Origin: Lepidodermella squamata
Taxonomy: Eukaryota; Gastrotricha
Direction of reading: 5' to 3'
Assembly (NCBI GenBank): GCA_047495785.1
Contig: JBLDXI010000048.1
Coordinates: 62,001 to 126,000, forward strand
Length of the DNA stretch: 64,000 nucleotides
Shown: positions 54,045 through 63,993 of the stretch, piece after piece
Layout of the letters: each line of letters opens with the position of its first letter
How positions within the stretch are numbered: the first letter of the stretch is position 1
Notes under the pieces: model-generated
The model's database searches: none
The model's input: only the letters and a program-made list of their open reading frames with translations
Told to the model about the DNA's origin: nothing
Position numbers and translations under genes: made by a program

Positions 54045-56951
54045 ATGTTGGTTGAACCAAAAGTTTCGCTGCAAGAAGAAAGGAAGCGCCTTCGAGCTAT
54101 GAGGATAAAACAGGCGCGATCTCTTGCGAATGACGCGGCGAAGAAAATTCGGGACCGCGTTCGAAATACCCGCGAGAATTTGCAAAAGGAAGCCGAGGAA
54201 GAAGTTTTTCAGCAATTAGTCGCTAAACAAATGGCGATGATTGAAAGCGCGGCTGAAGAGGTCGAAGCCACTTACCAACAAGAGGTATATTGATGATTTT
54301 CAAACATTTTGGTAAATTCTAATTATTATTATTTTTTAGTTCGGAAGGGCTTATAACGAGGCGTCGTATGTCGCTCGTGATCAAGAAATGACGAAAATGG
54401 CGAAATCAGCGCAGGCTCGAAACGGAGCGAGAAAGGCGTCGATTCGATTCGAAGAGGCGAAAGCTCGTCTTGAAGCGGAGCGAGCCGAATCGTTGAAGGA
54501 AGAAACGTATCGGCGAGCTATCAAGCAGAACGCTCTCGAGAAAGAACTCGAACGCACTAAGGCAGTGATTTCTCGCCCGTTGCCGCCGAAAAATGAAATC
54601 GAAAAAGTCGCAGCTGAACTCGAAGAAACTAAACGTGAGATTCATTTTATTTCAAATATTAATCAATTTTTATTTTTTTCAACTTTTAGGTCGACCTTTC
54701 CGAGTGCTTGAAAGTAACGTTTACCAGGCAACGCGGTATCACTTGGGCTTCGAATGCGATGAGATCACGAAAGAGACGAAAATCGTTGAACAGCCTAGCT
54801 GGAACCAAAACAAACCGACCAAACCGCCGGTAAATCGCGTTAAAATGACAACATCACAGGATGACGATGAAGACGCGAGGCCTAAATCGAACGCACCACC
54901 GCAGCCGTCGAAGAAACAGCAGCCTGTTATGATTTTCCCGATTGTCGAAAAACCGGCTGATATTGAAGCCGCGAAATCTGTGGTGAATCAGCCGGAGATT
55001 GAGGCGGCTAAAGAGGCCGAGTTGAGGAAGAAACGCGAGGAATTGGAGGCGAAAGCGCGTCAACGCGGTGAGGTTGCGCTGAAGAAGGAGCAGGATTCCC
55101 GTCATTTCGAGAAATTGCTGTCTGATTTAACGACTTTGCAGCAAGTCTGGCGCCGGCATGAAGTTGTCAACCAGCCGCACGTTATCGGCGGCAAATTGTA
55201 CGTTGGTGCTGATTTTGTCGAGGCTGAAAAGAAGGCGCAGCAACAGCGGTTGGAAGCAGCGTTTCAGCCCATTGTCAAGGCGGCTGTTTCGAAACTACCC
55301 GAAGAGCCGTCGTTCCGCGCGGAGGATAGTGAAATTGCGTCGACTGTGATTTCGCCGGCGAAATCTGCGATTAAGGAGGACTCGGAGTCGGCGGTTGGCA
55401 CGTCGACGTCGAGTTTGGCCAGTTTTCGCTGGCAGGAGGCGTCGGTTACGAGTGAGGAGGAGCCGGCTGGTCAAACACGAAAACCGGACAGCGAATCGTC
55501 TTGCTCGGATTACGCGGCTCGCAGCTCAGTTTCAGGTAAAAAACTTAATTTTTATGTTAACATTCGAAATATTTCCTAAAATTTATTATATAACTAAAAA
55601 AATTGATATTTATTTTCAAATTTTTAAATTGCTTTTAAAAATTATTTCGATTGGGTTTTTTATTATATTTTTTGAATTCTATTCTCATAATTTGGAAATA
55701 TCTACATTTTGGCGATAATTGAGTGCTGAAATTCGTAAATTTCTTCACTTATTTTAATGAATTTTTTTTTATTTAGGTGAAAGCGAGGCTGAAGAGACCG
55801 TCTTGACCTCCGAACCACCCGCTCTCGAGCCGCAGAGTCCTCAGACCAAAGAAGCGCCGATTTCGGACGTCATCTCAAGCCACTCAAGCAGCGAGCCAGT
55901 TGAAACAACGTCATCAAACGCGAGCGAATCGAACCACCAAAACACGTCGTCAGAACTAAGCGGTGGGACTCTGCTTTCGGTGTCGCAAGAACAGCCTCAA
56001 ACCGGCCCACAATTGTCATCATACGACTGGTTGATGGAGCATAACCGTCTGCTAATGGCGAAAATTGACTCGCATCGCCGCCAAATCGAAGATCAGCGAG
56101 TAGCCCTCGCGAAACGGCTGGAACAGCTCAACATTCGAGTCGCATCCCCACTTCGAGTTTCGACGAAACTGCACGATCTGCAGCAGAGTCTGAGCACGGG
56201 CGGGTCGATTTCTGCCCCGAGTTCCGTCCAGCGGTTGAACGAAGACCGATCGATAATCGTGTTCTCGCCATCGCACTCTTCGTCGTTTTTGTCGGATATC
56301 ACCCCGAGACGGCTGCCAGCTTTCATGAATTCATCAACATCCTCCTCGACAATTTCTTCTTCTTCGTCGGCAAATTCGAGTAATCTAAGCACTGGCCTGC
56401 TGATTTCGACTGACCAAAACCGGGCTAATTCAGTGTCATCAACTCCGTTGCAACAGAAGGCGATTCAGAAAGAGGCGCTGTCCACCTTAACGGAAGAGTC
56501 GTCCCGTCAGGATTTCAGTCTTTTAACCGAAAAAACGGGCTCAAGCGGCACGAATAGCAACGTTATCGCTGGTCAAAAGTCGCAGAATTCCACGTCGAGT
56601 TCGTCGTCTTTCGGCTCGTTGATGATGGAGTATTACGGGCAACGGGGCGGGTCCGATCTGAGCAGCGGCGAGACGAAATCTCAATCGAACCAGCCGCCAG
56701 TTCTTCCGGCGCTCAGTTCTACCCCTCGCCGTGACGATAGCAGCCCGAAATTTTTGGATTTACCCGGTAAAACGAGTTCAGAGTCGAATTCTGGGTCGAA
56801 ATCGAGCTCCAGTGGGCCATCGCCACCCGCTTTTCGGTCGCTTCTGCTCGAAAACGAGAGCGAAGATGACGAGGATGATGAAACTGTGGATGATTTCGAT
56901 CTGCCTCCACCCTCTCTTGTCGGTGATGAAAGTTTCATGAATCAGTCTTAG
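54045..56951 (+). CDS. coiled-coil protein, possibly CEP295-like
   Basis: Exons 54045-54284, 54340-54634, 54690-55535, 55777-56951; phases 0, 1, 1; 851 residues. Residues 1-180 are highly charged helix (ERKRLRAMRIKQARSLANDAA..., AEEEVFQQLVAKQM) followed by a conserved-looking break FGRAYNEASY and then ISRPLPPKNE. Residues 180-420 mix Lys/Glu-rich helix with Pro-rich linkers; a further coiled coil lies near 540-570 (HNRLLMAKIDSHRRQIEDQR). The C-terminal 280 residues are Ser-rich and disordered with an acidic end. The N-terminal layout recalls the centriole protein CEP295/Ana1, but I cannot confirm it; another cilium- or centrosome-type coiled-coil protein is equally possible. A 116-bp piece of its last exon recurs at 62017. 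Confidence 0.7.
56623..56738 (+). repeat. source segment of the duplicated coding fragment
   Basis: Matches 62017-62132 without a difference by eye (constant offset 5394). Confidence 0.92.
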
Positions 56952-57424
56952 AACGAATTTGTTGTTGTAAATATTCTGGATTTTCTTCACCGGTTACTTG
57001 TTGCGATCTTGCTGATAATAAGATTATGAAGAGCTTTCCGATGACGATTTTATACTACATTTTTTCTACGATGTCACCTTACGTTCTTATTTGCAATATT
57101 ATCATGATATTGGTCTTATTTTTTGAATACACACAAGCTCATTTTCTTCTGTTGAAATTATAAACTCTGCTGAATACCTGATATGATATGCTACCTCATC
57201 TTCACGTCACTGCTGTTGTATCATTTTTGCATGAAATTTCGCGCGCGCACCTGTTCACAATCATGACTATGAAGAGTTTTTTAGCAAGTTTTTTCGACTT
57301 GTTTTTTCTTGGTTTTTTTTACATCTTGGCACTTCCGGGCAAACTGTTGTTGAGAAGAGATTGTAAAATAAAAGAGCATTTGTTGAGAGATATTCGGCTT
57401 TTTACTTTGCTTTTGATTCCCAAG
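56952..57424. other. 3' flank of the coiled-coil gene
   Basis: AT-rich; no tRNA or gene until the Ser(CGA) remnant at 57425. Most of this is missing from the duplicated copy at 62132. Confidence 0.5.
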
Positions 57425-57443
57425 TTGAATCCTACTGGCGACG
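57425..57443 (+). pseudogene. tRNA-Ser(CGA) 3'-end remnant
   Basis: TTGAATCCTACTGGCGACG equals the T-loop to discriminator of the gene at 4840 (one base changed); the following spacer also matches copy A. Marks the left breakpoint of cassette C. Confidence 0.85.
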
Positions 57444-57551
57444 CTCAGTTTTTGGCTGCTGTAGTCTTTGCTGTAGCAGGGAGTAAGCTAGCTATTCAAA
57501 CTACTACAATGACCGTAAACATCGTCTGACCATGACTGACACGCATGCAAG

Positions 57552-57623
57552 TCCTTGGTAGTATAGTGGTTAGTATCCCCGCCTGTCACGCGGGAGACCA
57601 GGGTTCGATTCCCTGCCAAGGAG
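57552..57623 (+). tRNA. tRNA-Asp(GTC)
   Basis: Loop CTGTCAC, identical to the A and B copies. Confidence 0.95.
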
Positions 57624-57684
57624 CATTTGTTTTGCTGTAGCAGATCAAAATGCCTGTATTAAAATTTCCCTGCAAAAGTTTTAT

Positions 57685-57766
57685 CGACGCAGAAGGGATT
57701 CGAACCCTCGCGGGCAGAGCCCAATGGATTAGCAGTCCATCGCCTTAACCACTCGGCCACCGCGTC
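57685..57766 (-). tRNA. tRNA-Ser(GCT)
   Basis: Minus strand, loop CTGCTAA. The duplication junction in D cuts this gene. Confidence 0.95.
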
Positions 57767-57872
57767 CATGTCAATTACAGGCTGCGTGGCGATCATTGAG
57801 CTGGCTTTGATTCAACTATTGGTGTAAGTTACAAGAGCCCGCTGATCGAAATATCGCCTAACCGCGAAATCA

Positions 57873-57944
57873 GCCACGGTAGTATAGTGGTTAGTATTCC
57901 TCGTTGTGGCCGAGGTGACCCTGGTTCGACTCCAGGCCGTGGCA
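57873..57944 (+). tRNA. tRNA-His(GTG)
   Basis: Loop TTGTGGC, B-type TTAGTATTCC. Confidence 0.95.
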
Positions 57945-58043
57945 GAGTCACACAGAACTCGAGACAGTGGCAGGCGGTTCAATTTTTTGTATATTTATTG
58001 ACAGCGCAGCCGGGTTTTTGTAAAAAGCCAAAAAGCTTACAGC

Positions 58044-58116
58044 TGATTCGGGCCGGGATTGAACCGGCGACCTTCTGCGTGTTAGGCAGATGTGATAACC
58101 ACTACACCACCGAACC
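58044..58116 (-). tRNA. tRNA-Val(AAC)
   Basis: Minus strand, loop CTAACAC. Confidence 0.94.
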
Positions 58117-58192
58117 GCTCGTGACAGTACTATTAATTCGCGGCGTATTGTCACCTCTATGCATGCCACCTCTTAGACTTTAAAAACGTTAA

Positions 58193-58276
58193 TGTCAGAA
58201 GTGGGATTCGAACCCACGCCAGTAGAAACTGACTGCGACCTGAACGCAGCGCCTTGGACCGCTCGGCCATCCTGAC
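58193..58276 (-). tRNA. tRNA-Leu(CAG)
   Basis: Minus strand, loop TTCAGGT. Confidence 0.94.
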
Positions 58277-58424
58277 TGACGGAGCGGGATGGGTGCAACG
58301 CGCTTAAGTGAGCCCGGCATGTGAATCGAAAGCTACTACTGGCTGAATTTATCTCGAACGCTGCGGCTGCGGCGAGTCTCGAGTGAAGCTGGATAGACGT
58401 AAAGCGGAAAGAAGCCGCCAGGAA

Positions 58425-58506
58425 GTCGCTATGCCCGAGTGGTTAAGGGGTCTGACTAGAAATCAGATGCGGTCTCCGCGCGTAGGTTCAAATCCTACTG
58501 GCGACG
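58425..58506 (+). tRNA. tRNA-Ser(AGA)
   Basis: Loop CTAGAAA. Confidence 0.94.
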
Positions 58507-58589
58507 ACTATTTTTGCAATCGCTTCCGTTGCCAATTCCCAAAATGTCAGTTATATGCACACTTTTCTCCCAGATTCTCAAACTGAACG

Positions 58590-58662
58590 GGCGTTGTGGC
58601 GAAACGGCTATCGCGTCGGACTTCGGATCCGAAGATTGTGGGTTCGAGTCCCATCAGCGTCG
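58590..58662 (+). tRNA. tRNA-Arg(TCG)
   Basis: Acceptor GGCGTTG/CAGCGTC: one C-to-T change relative to A and B leaves a T-G wobble. D-loop has C at 58605 where D has T. Confidence 0.92.
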
Positions 58663-58758
58663 ACAAATTTTGCACCCGTTGAGGGCGGCTTATTGCCGCT
58701 TGGAAATCAGCAGCATCGAAATCTTCTCCAGCTCTATAAACGGCCGCCATCAACATGG

Positions 58759-58831
58759 GCCTTCCTAGCTCAGTCGGTAGAGCATGTGACTTTTAATCAC
58801 AGGGTCGGGGGTTCGAGTCCCCCGGAGGGCG
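58759..58831 (+). tRNA. tRNA-Lys(TTT)
   Basis: Loop CTTTTAA. Confidence 0.95.
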
Positions 58832-58908
58832 CAAGCTTTTTCAAGTCAATTACCGAAACCGCTGCTATACGAAATCATATTAGCAATAAATCGTCTGGTT
58901 ACTACCAC

Positions 58909-58981
58909 GGGGGATTAGCTCAAATGGTAGAGCGCTCGCTTAGCATGCGAGAGGTAACGGGATCGACGCCCGTATCCTCCA
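58909..58981 (+). tRNA. tRNA-Ala(AGC)
   Basis: Loop TTAGCAT. Confidence 0.93.
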
Positions 58982-59058
58982 ATTTTTCTCGCAGAATTTT
59001 ACAACCTACTAGACTAGACTAGACGAATAGTGCCACTGCTGCAGAAATACCCAGCCTC

Positions 59059-59131
59059 GGCTCAGTAGCTTAGTGGTAGAGCGTCTGCCTAGTAAGCAGA
59101 AGATCGAGGGTTCGATCCCCCCCCTGAGCCT
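59059..59131 (+). tRNA. tRNA-Thr(AGT), C-run one base longer
   Basis: Eight C residues instead of seven between T-loop and acceptor, 73 nt. A one-base bulge in the T-arm would result; activity uncertain. Confidence 0.8.
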
Positions 59132-59206
59132 TGCTTGACTTTTTCGGCGGCAAGCTCTCTTTTTGCGTACCAAAACCTACAATTGACATTGCAAAGCTCA
59201 AAAACT

Positions 59207-59278
59207 TTCCCTGACCGGGAATCGAACCCGGGCCGCCGCGGTGAAAGCGCGGAATCCTAACCACTAGACCATCAGGGA
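59207..59278 (-). tRNA. tRNA-Glu(TTC)
   Basis: Minus strand, loop CTTTCAC. Confidence 0.95.
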
Positions 59279-59371
59279 GCAGCTTCTTCATATGCGCTGT
59301 GGCATCAACGTAACAGGAATATGTTGACAAAAACTGTGCATGTGCATGAATGGCTTGAATTCAAAAATTAT

Positions 59372-59443
59372 GGGCCCGTTCGGGAATTGAACCCGAGACC
59401 TCTCGCACCCGAAGCGAGAATCATACCCCTAGACCAACGGGCC
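59372..59443 (-). tRNA. tRNA-Pro(CGG)
   Basis: Minus strand, loop TTCGGGT. Confidence 0.95.
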
Positions 59444-59528
59444 TCATCTAAAAGTTTTATGGAATTTCTTGCTCTTGAGGGCTGGTTGTTTGCCGTTTTG
59501 AAATATCGCTTTTATGAAAAAAGAAGCT

Positions 59529-59601
59529 CGCCGAGACCCGGGATCGAACCAGGGACCTTTAGATCTTCAGTCTAACGCTCTCCCAACTGAGCTATCTCGG
59601 C
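59529..59601 (-). tRNA. tRNA-Phe(GAA)
   Basis: Minus strand, loop CTGAAGA. Confidence 0.94.
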
Positions 59602-59813
59602 GTGTGCAATGTGAACTTCCAGGGGCGAGCTACAGCTTTGAAGGCACACGCCCAAGTCCGAGTTGTGTGCACACTGGCGTTGCAGAGTTCTTTGGCACTG
59701 CGCATGGTTAGCTTCTACCCGAACGGCCTGAACTCCAGCGCAGAAGGCATAAATGACTGTACGAAATTCAAATTAAGAATTATGGCGAACCCTGTCAACA
59801 TAACTAACGTCAA

Positions 59814-59885
59814 GGCCCGTTGGTCTAGGGGTATGATTCTCGCTTTGGGTGCGAGAGGTCTCGGGTTCAAATCCCGGACGGGCCC
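59814..59885 (+). tRNA. tRNA-Pro(TGG)
   Basis: Loop TTTGGGT. Confidence 0.95.
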
Positions 59886-59965
59886 GATCTTTTTGGTTGA
59901 TTAGCGACATACGCCTTGCGAGCAGAGGCCTGCGTATTGTTTCAGGCGGGGCAATGAATACAGCG

Positions 59966-60036
59966 GCATCGGTGGTTCAGTGGTAGAATTCTCGCCTGCC
60001 ACGCGGGAGGCCCGGGTTCGATTCCCGGCCGATGCA
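59966..60036 (+). tRNA. tRNA-Gly(GCC)
   Basis: 71 nt, intact T-stem as in copy B. Confidence 0.95.
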
Positions 60037-60118
60037 ACGCACACAATTTTTGAGCAATCTATTTTGAACGGCTTTCAAACCACTAAAGTACTACGTGTCA
60101 GCTGCAATGAATGTAACG

Positions 60119-60190
60119 TCCTTGGTAGTATAGTGGTTAGTATCCCCGCCTGTCACGCGGGAGACCAGGGTTCGATTCCCTGCCAAGGAG
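60119..60190 (+). tRNA. tRNA-Asp(GTC), second Asp gene of cassette C
   Basis: Identical to 57552-57623. Confidence 0.95.
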
Positions 60191-60253
60191 AACCTTTTTC
60201 TCGCTCTTCGAAAACGCAATCTATTGGAGGATCTAAGAAGTAAAAAGCGAAAT

Positions 60254-60326
60254 CGCCCGATGTGGGGCTCGAACCCACGACCCTGGGATTAAGAGTCCCA
60301 TGCTCTACCGACTGAGCTAACCGGGC
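60254..60326 (-). tRNA. tRNA-Lys(CTT)
   Basis: Minus strand, loop CTCTTAA. Confidence 0.94.
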
Positions 60327-60406
60327 TGAGACAGTGTCATCTAATCTCAAAATTTGAGAAGTAGCAAAGCCTCTGTTGATACAATGATGCTTTCTCTAAA
60401 AAAATT

Positions 60407-60479
60407 CGAGGCTGCCAGGAGTCGAACCTGGAATCTTCTGATCCGTAGTCAGACGCGTTGTCCATTGCGCCACAACCCC
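60407..60479 (-). tRNA. tRNA-Arg(ACG)
   Basis: Minus strand, loop CTACGGA, identical to the B copy. Confidence 0.93.
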
Positions 60480-60576
60480 GCTGTGCATTTCGATACAACA
60501 GTTGTTCTCTTGTGGTTTCAGCTTATCCGTACTCGTACCAGGCATTTTCACCGCACTAGAGCTGTTCTTCGTGACA

Positions 60577-60593
60577 GCTTCTGTCGCGCAATT

Positions 60594-60633
<40 letters not shown>

Positions 60634-60650
60634 GAGCCCACCCAGGAGCG
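60577..60650 (+). tRNA. tRNA-Asn(GTT)
   Basis: Loop CTGTTAA. Position 9 is C (GCTTCTG-TC-GCGC) where copy B has G. Confidence 0.92.
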
Positions 60651-61114
60651 CATTTGTTTGCAGTTGCAGCCGACGAAAGTGCTCAGACATAAAAGAATGC
60701 TCAGCTTTGTAATTCGTGTCGTTCTATCGCCACGGAGTCGTCATCATGAGAGAATCATGCTACCATAGTGAGTAAAAATTATTGGAAGCTGGCAGGAATC
60801 GAGCCTGGAAAGTTCCAAAACGTAACACGGTAGACATTCTCACTATCTCCGCCTTATGTCGAACATTTGAGCGGGGCGAGGAGAAGTTGTAAATTCATGA
60901 TTCGTGATGGGTCAATTGGAAGTGATGATTTCTGTGATGATTATCAATGGATAATTTTTTAGCGGTGTTAGCGTCAGGCTCTAGGATAGGAACCTTTTGG
61001 CAAGCTATACTTGACATACGCGGCCTTTCTGTTTATTTATTATACTCCGCATCATTCATCATCATGCTCTCACGTCAACCGCGTCAGCGAAGGTGCAACG
61101 TTGTTCAAGCGAGT
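60651..61114. other. spacer with a possible tRNA-like remnant
   Basis: Cassette homology ends at 60653. Apart from the T-arm-like segment annotated separately, no gene is recognised. Confidence 0.45.
60786..60870 (-). pseudogene. tRNA-like remnant (T-arm only)
   Basis: On the minus strand, TTCCAGGCTCGATTCCTGCCAG resembles the T-arm region of Arg(ACG), TTCCAGGTTCGACTCCTGGCAG. The upstream part does not fold into clear D and anticodon arms. Confidence 0.3.
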
Positions 61115-61476
61115 CTAATATCTAATCGCATCGCGTACTCCAGCCGACCAATTAGTGTAGCCCTTTTCAATGCACGAAGTCAGCAGAGAACACTCGCCAT
61201 CTACAGTGAAGTACTTGAAAGCAGCGCAATTGCTTCGTGCGGCGCACGCTAAACGGCAAGGCCCTTGACCGATCGGGAAGTACACGGTCTCGATGACATT
61301 TGAGTCAGATCTGCAGTTGGAAGATGACATTCCGAAAATGACCTCCTCGGGGTTAGTCGCTGAAAACAAACAATATTTTAGAACACGCGGCAAAGTAGTC
61401 AATTATTACAAATAATAAGCCTACCTTCGGCGTAAGCAGCAATCAGAATAACGGCGATAGCGAATTTGATCGACAT
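61115..61476 (-). CDS. small secreted Cys-rich protein, PAN/Apple-like
   Basis: Exons 61476-61425 and 61359-61115 (65-bp intron, GTAGG to TTTCAG); 98 residues. Exon 1 supplies a signal peptide (MSIKFAIAVILIAAYAEA) missing from the longest open frame. The mature part has six Cys with a pattern resembling a PAN/Apple half-domain: C, then CRLACAARSNCAAFKYF, then CSLLTSC. Such domains bind proteins or carbohydrates outside the cell. The family call is tentative because the domain is short. A TATA-like element (tatatatctc region, 61490-61500 on the minus strand) lies just upstream. Confidence 0.65.
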
Positions 61477-62016
61477 AGTGGCTTCGGTTTTATATATCTC
61501 GGAGGCGGAATAACACAAAGTTGAACTTGAGAGATTTGATCATTTTCCTCACTTCAGCCCATGCCTTTTATTGGCGTGTCCCATTCAAACACAGCAAAAA
61601 CACTTGCGTCATTGATAGCAGCTGAAACAATGGGCGGTATTACCTTCGCGGAATTTCAGCAATAAACATGTAATAAACGTATAATAGGAATGAGCCATGC
61701 ATGTACGCTGCTGGCGAAATGCTTTTCATCTTAACAAAAAGCGGAAACATAATATAGAGCAATGTGGATAACCGGCCAGGTCACATGAATCGATCGCTGG
61801 TGCTATTTATTTTGACAGATGCTTAACTTGTTTGAAAACACTATCTGCCCGCGTAGCTGGTGTTATACTAAACATCTTAGGTGCAATCTAAAGTACGGAT
61901 GATAATTTTTTGCCGAGCATTTTTTTAACAACTCCGTAACCATGATGAATTTTGAGGAGCGGGTTTCACCAGTCACCAAAATCATCGTTAAATTGGGATA
62001 AAATTTGAGAAATTGG
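61477..62016. other. upstream region of the small secreted gene
   Basis: Minus-strand TATATAAAACC at about 61489-61499 is a plausible TATA box, 15-25 bases before the start codon's 5' leader. No other feature; homology to the coiled-coil gene begins at 62017. Confidence 0.45.
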
Positions 62017-62132
62017 TGATGGAGTATTACGGGCAACGGGGCGGGTCCGATCTGAGCAGCGGCGAGACGAAATCTCAATCGAACCAGCCGCCAGTTCTTC
62101 CGGCGCTCAGTTCTACCCCTCGCCGTGACGAT
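62017..62132 (+). pseudogene. 116-bp fragment of the coiled-coil gene's last exon
   Basis: Copy of 56623-56738 without visible differences. It starts and ends abruptly within codons; the right end is fused to tRNA-Ser(GCT). Confidence 0.92.
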
Positions 62133-62158
62133 CGCCTTAACCACTCGGCCACCGCGTC
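62133..62158 (-). pseudogene. tRNA-Ser(GCT) 5'-part remnant
   Basis: Only the first 26 nt (acceptor and D-arm, GACGCGGTGGCCGAGTGG) remain; the rest was lost at the fusion with the coding fragment. Confidence 0.9.
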
Positions 62159-62264
62159 CATGTCAATTACAGGCTGCGTGGCGATCATTGAGCTGGCTTT
62201 GATTCAACTATTGGTGTAAGTTACAAGAGCCCGCTGATCGAAATATCGCCTAACCGCGAAATCA

Positions 62265-62336
62265 GCCACGGTAGTATAGTGGTTAGTATTCCTCGTTGTG
62301 GCCGAGGTGACCCTGGTTCGACTCCAGGCCGTGGCA
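62265..62336 (+). tRNA. tRNA-His(GTG)
   Basis: Loop TTGTGGC; same as 57873-57944. Confidence 0.95.
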
Positions 62337-62435
62337 GAGTCACACAGAACTCGAGACAGTGGCAGGCGGTTCAATTTTTTGTATATTTATTGACAGCGCA
62401 GCCGGGTTTTTGTAAAAAGCCAAAAAGCTTACAGC

Positions 62436-62508
62436 TGATTCGGGCCGGGATTGAACCGGCGACCTTCTGCGTGTTAGGCAGATGTGATAACCACTACACC
62501 ACCGAACC
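62436..62508 (-). tRNA. tRNA-Val(AAC)
   Basis: Minus strand, loop CTAACAC. Confidence 0.94.
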
Positions 62509-62584
62509 GCTCGTGACAGTACTATTAATTCGCGGCGTATTGTCACCTCTATGCATGCCACCTCTTAGACTTTAAAAACGTTAA

Positions 62585-62668
62585 TGTCAGAAGTGGGATT
62601 CGAACCCACGCCAGTAGAAACTGACTGCGACCTGAACGCAGCGCCTTGGACCGCTCGGCCATCCTGAC
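62585..62668 (-). tRNA. tRNA-Leu(CAG)
   Basis: Minus strand, loop TTCAGGT. Confidence 0.94.
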
Positions 62669-62816
62669 TGACGGAGCGGGATGGGTGCAACGCGCTTAAG
62701 TGAGCCCGGCATGTGAATCGAAAGCTACTACTGGCTGAATTTATCTCGAACGCTGCGGCTGCGGCGAGTCTCGAGTGAAGCTGGATAGACGTAAAGCGGA
62801 AAGAAGCCGCCAGGAA

Positions 62817-62898
62817 GTCGCTATGCCCGAGTGGTTAAGGGGTCTGACTAGAAATCAGATGCGGTCTCCGCGCGTAGGTTCAAATCCTACTGGCGACG
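62817..62898 (+). tRNA. tRNA-Ser(AGA)
   Basis: Loop CTAGAAA. Confidence 0.94.
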
Positions 62899-62981
62899 AC
62901 TATTTTTGCAATCGCTTCCGTTGCCAATTCCCAAAATGTCAGTTATATGCACACTTTTCTCCCAGATTCTCAAACTGAACG

Positions 62982-63054
62982 GGCGTTGTGGCGAAATGGC
63001 TATCGCGTCGGACTTCGGATCCGAAGATTGTGGGTTCGAGTCCCATCAGCGTCG
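62982..63054 (+). tRNA. tRNA-Arg(TCG)
   Basis: Shares the GGCGTTG acceptor with copy C but keeps T at 62997 in the D-loop like A and B. Confidence 0.93.
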
Positions 63055-63150
63055 ACAAATTTTGCACCCGTTGAGGGCGGCTTATTGCCGCTTGGAAATC
63101 AGCAGCATCGAAATCTTCTCCAGCTCTATAAACGGCCGCCATCAACATGG

Positions 63151-63223
63151 GCCTTCCTAGCTCAGTCGGTAGAGCATGTGACTTTTAATCACAGGGTCGG
63201 GGGTTCGAGTCCCCCGGAGGGCG
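63151..63223 (+). tRNA. tRNA-Lys(TTT)
   Basis: Loop CTTTTAA. Confidence 0.95.
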
Positions 63224-63300
63224 CAAGCTTTTTCAAGTCAATTACCGAAACCGCTGCTATACGAAATCATATTAGCAATAAATCGTCTGGTTACTACCAC

Positions 63301-63373
63301 GGGGGATTAGCTCAAATGGTAGAGCGCTCGCTTAGCATGCGAGAGGTAACGGGATCGACGCCCGTATCCTCCA
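63301..63373 (+). tRNA. tRNA-Ala(AGC)
   Basis: Loop TTAGCAT. Confidence 0.93.
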
Positions 63374-63450
63374 ATTTTTCTCGCAGAATTTTACAACCTA
63401 CTAGACTAGACTAGACGAATAGTGCCACTGCTGCAGAAATACCCAGCCTC

Positions 63451-63523
63451 GGCTCAGTAGCTTAGTGGTAGAGCGTCTGCCTAGTAAGCAGAAGATCGAG
63501 GGTTCGATCCCCCCCCTGAGCCT
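63451..63523 (+). tRNA. tRNA-Thr(AGT), C-run one base longer
   Basis: Eight C residues, same as copy C. Confidence 0.8.
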
Positions 63524-63598
63524 TGCTTGACTTTTTCGGCGGCAAGCTCTCTTTTTGCGTACCAAAACCTACAATTGACATTGCAAAGCTCAAAAACT

Positions 63599-63670
63599 TT
63601 CCCTGACCGGGAATCGAACCCGGGCCGCCGCGGTGAAAGCGCGGAATCCTAACCACTAGACCATCAGGGA
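63599..63670 (-). tRNA. tRNA-Glu(TTC)
   Basis: Minus strand, loop CTTTCAC. Confidence 0.95.
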
Positions 63671-63763
63671 GCAGCTTCTTCATATGCGCTGTGGCATCAA
63701 CGTAACAGGAATATGTTGACAAAAACTGTGCATGTGCATGAATGGCTTGAATTCAAAAATTAT

Positions 63764-63835
63764 GGGCCCGTTCGGGAATTGAACCCGAGACCTCTCGCAC
63801 CCGAAGCGAGAATCATACCCCTAGACCAACGGGCC
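63764..63835 (-). tRNA. tRNA-Pro(CGG)
   Basis: Minus strand, loop TTCGGGT. Confidence 0.95.
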
Positions 63836-63920
63836 TCATCTAAAAGTTTTATGGAATTTCTTGCTCTTGAGGGCTGGTTGTTTGCCGTTTTGAAATATCG
63901 CTTTTATGAAAAAAGAAGCT

Positions 63921-63993
63921 CGCCGAGACCCGGGATCGAACCAGGGACCTTTAGATCTTCAGTCTAACGCTCTCCCAACTGAGCTATCTCGGC
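63921..63993 (-). tRNA. tRNA-Phe(GAA)
   Basis: Minus strand, loop CTGAAGA; last complete tRNA before the window ends. Confidence 0.94.

Larger units (their letters stand above)
57425..60650. repeat. tRNA cassette, copy C
   Basis: Starts inside tRNA-Ser(CGA) and runs through Asn, 19 full-length tRNA loci. Closest to D (offset 4392) and then to A and B. Confidence 0.93.

Noticed and set aside
57188-57529. 113-codon plus-strand frame ending in the cassette C flank
   Set aside because: Runs from AT-rich spacer into a tRNA-Ser remnant; composition and position indicate chance.
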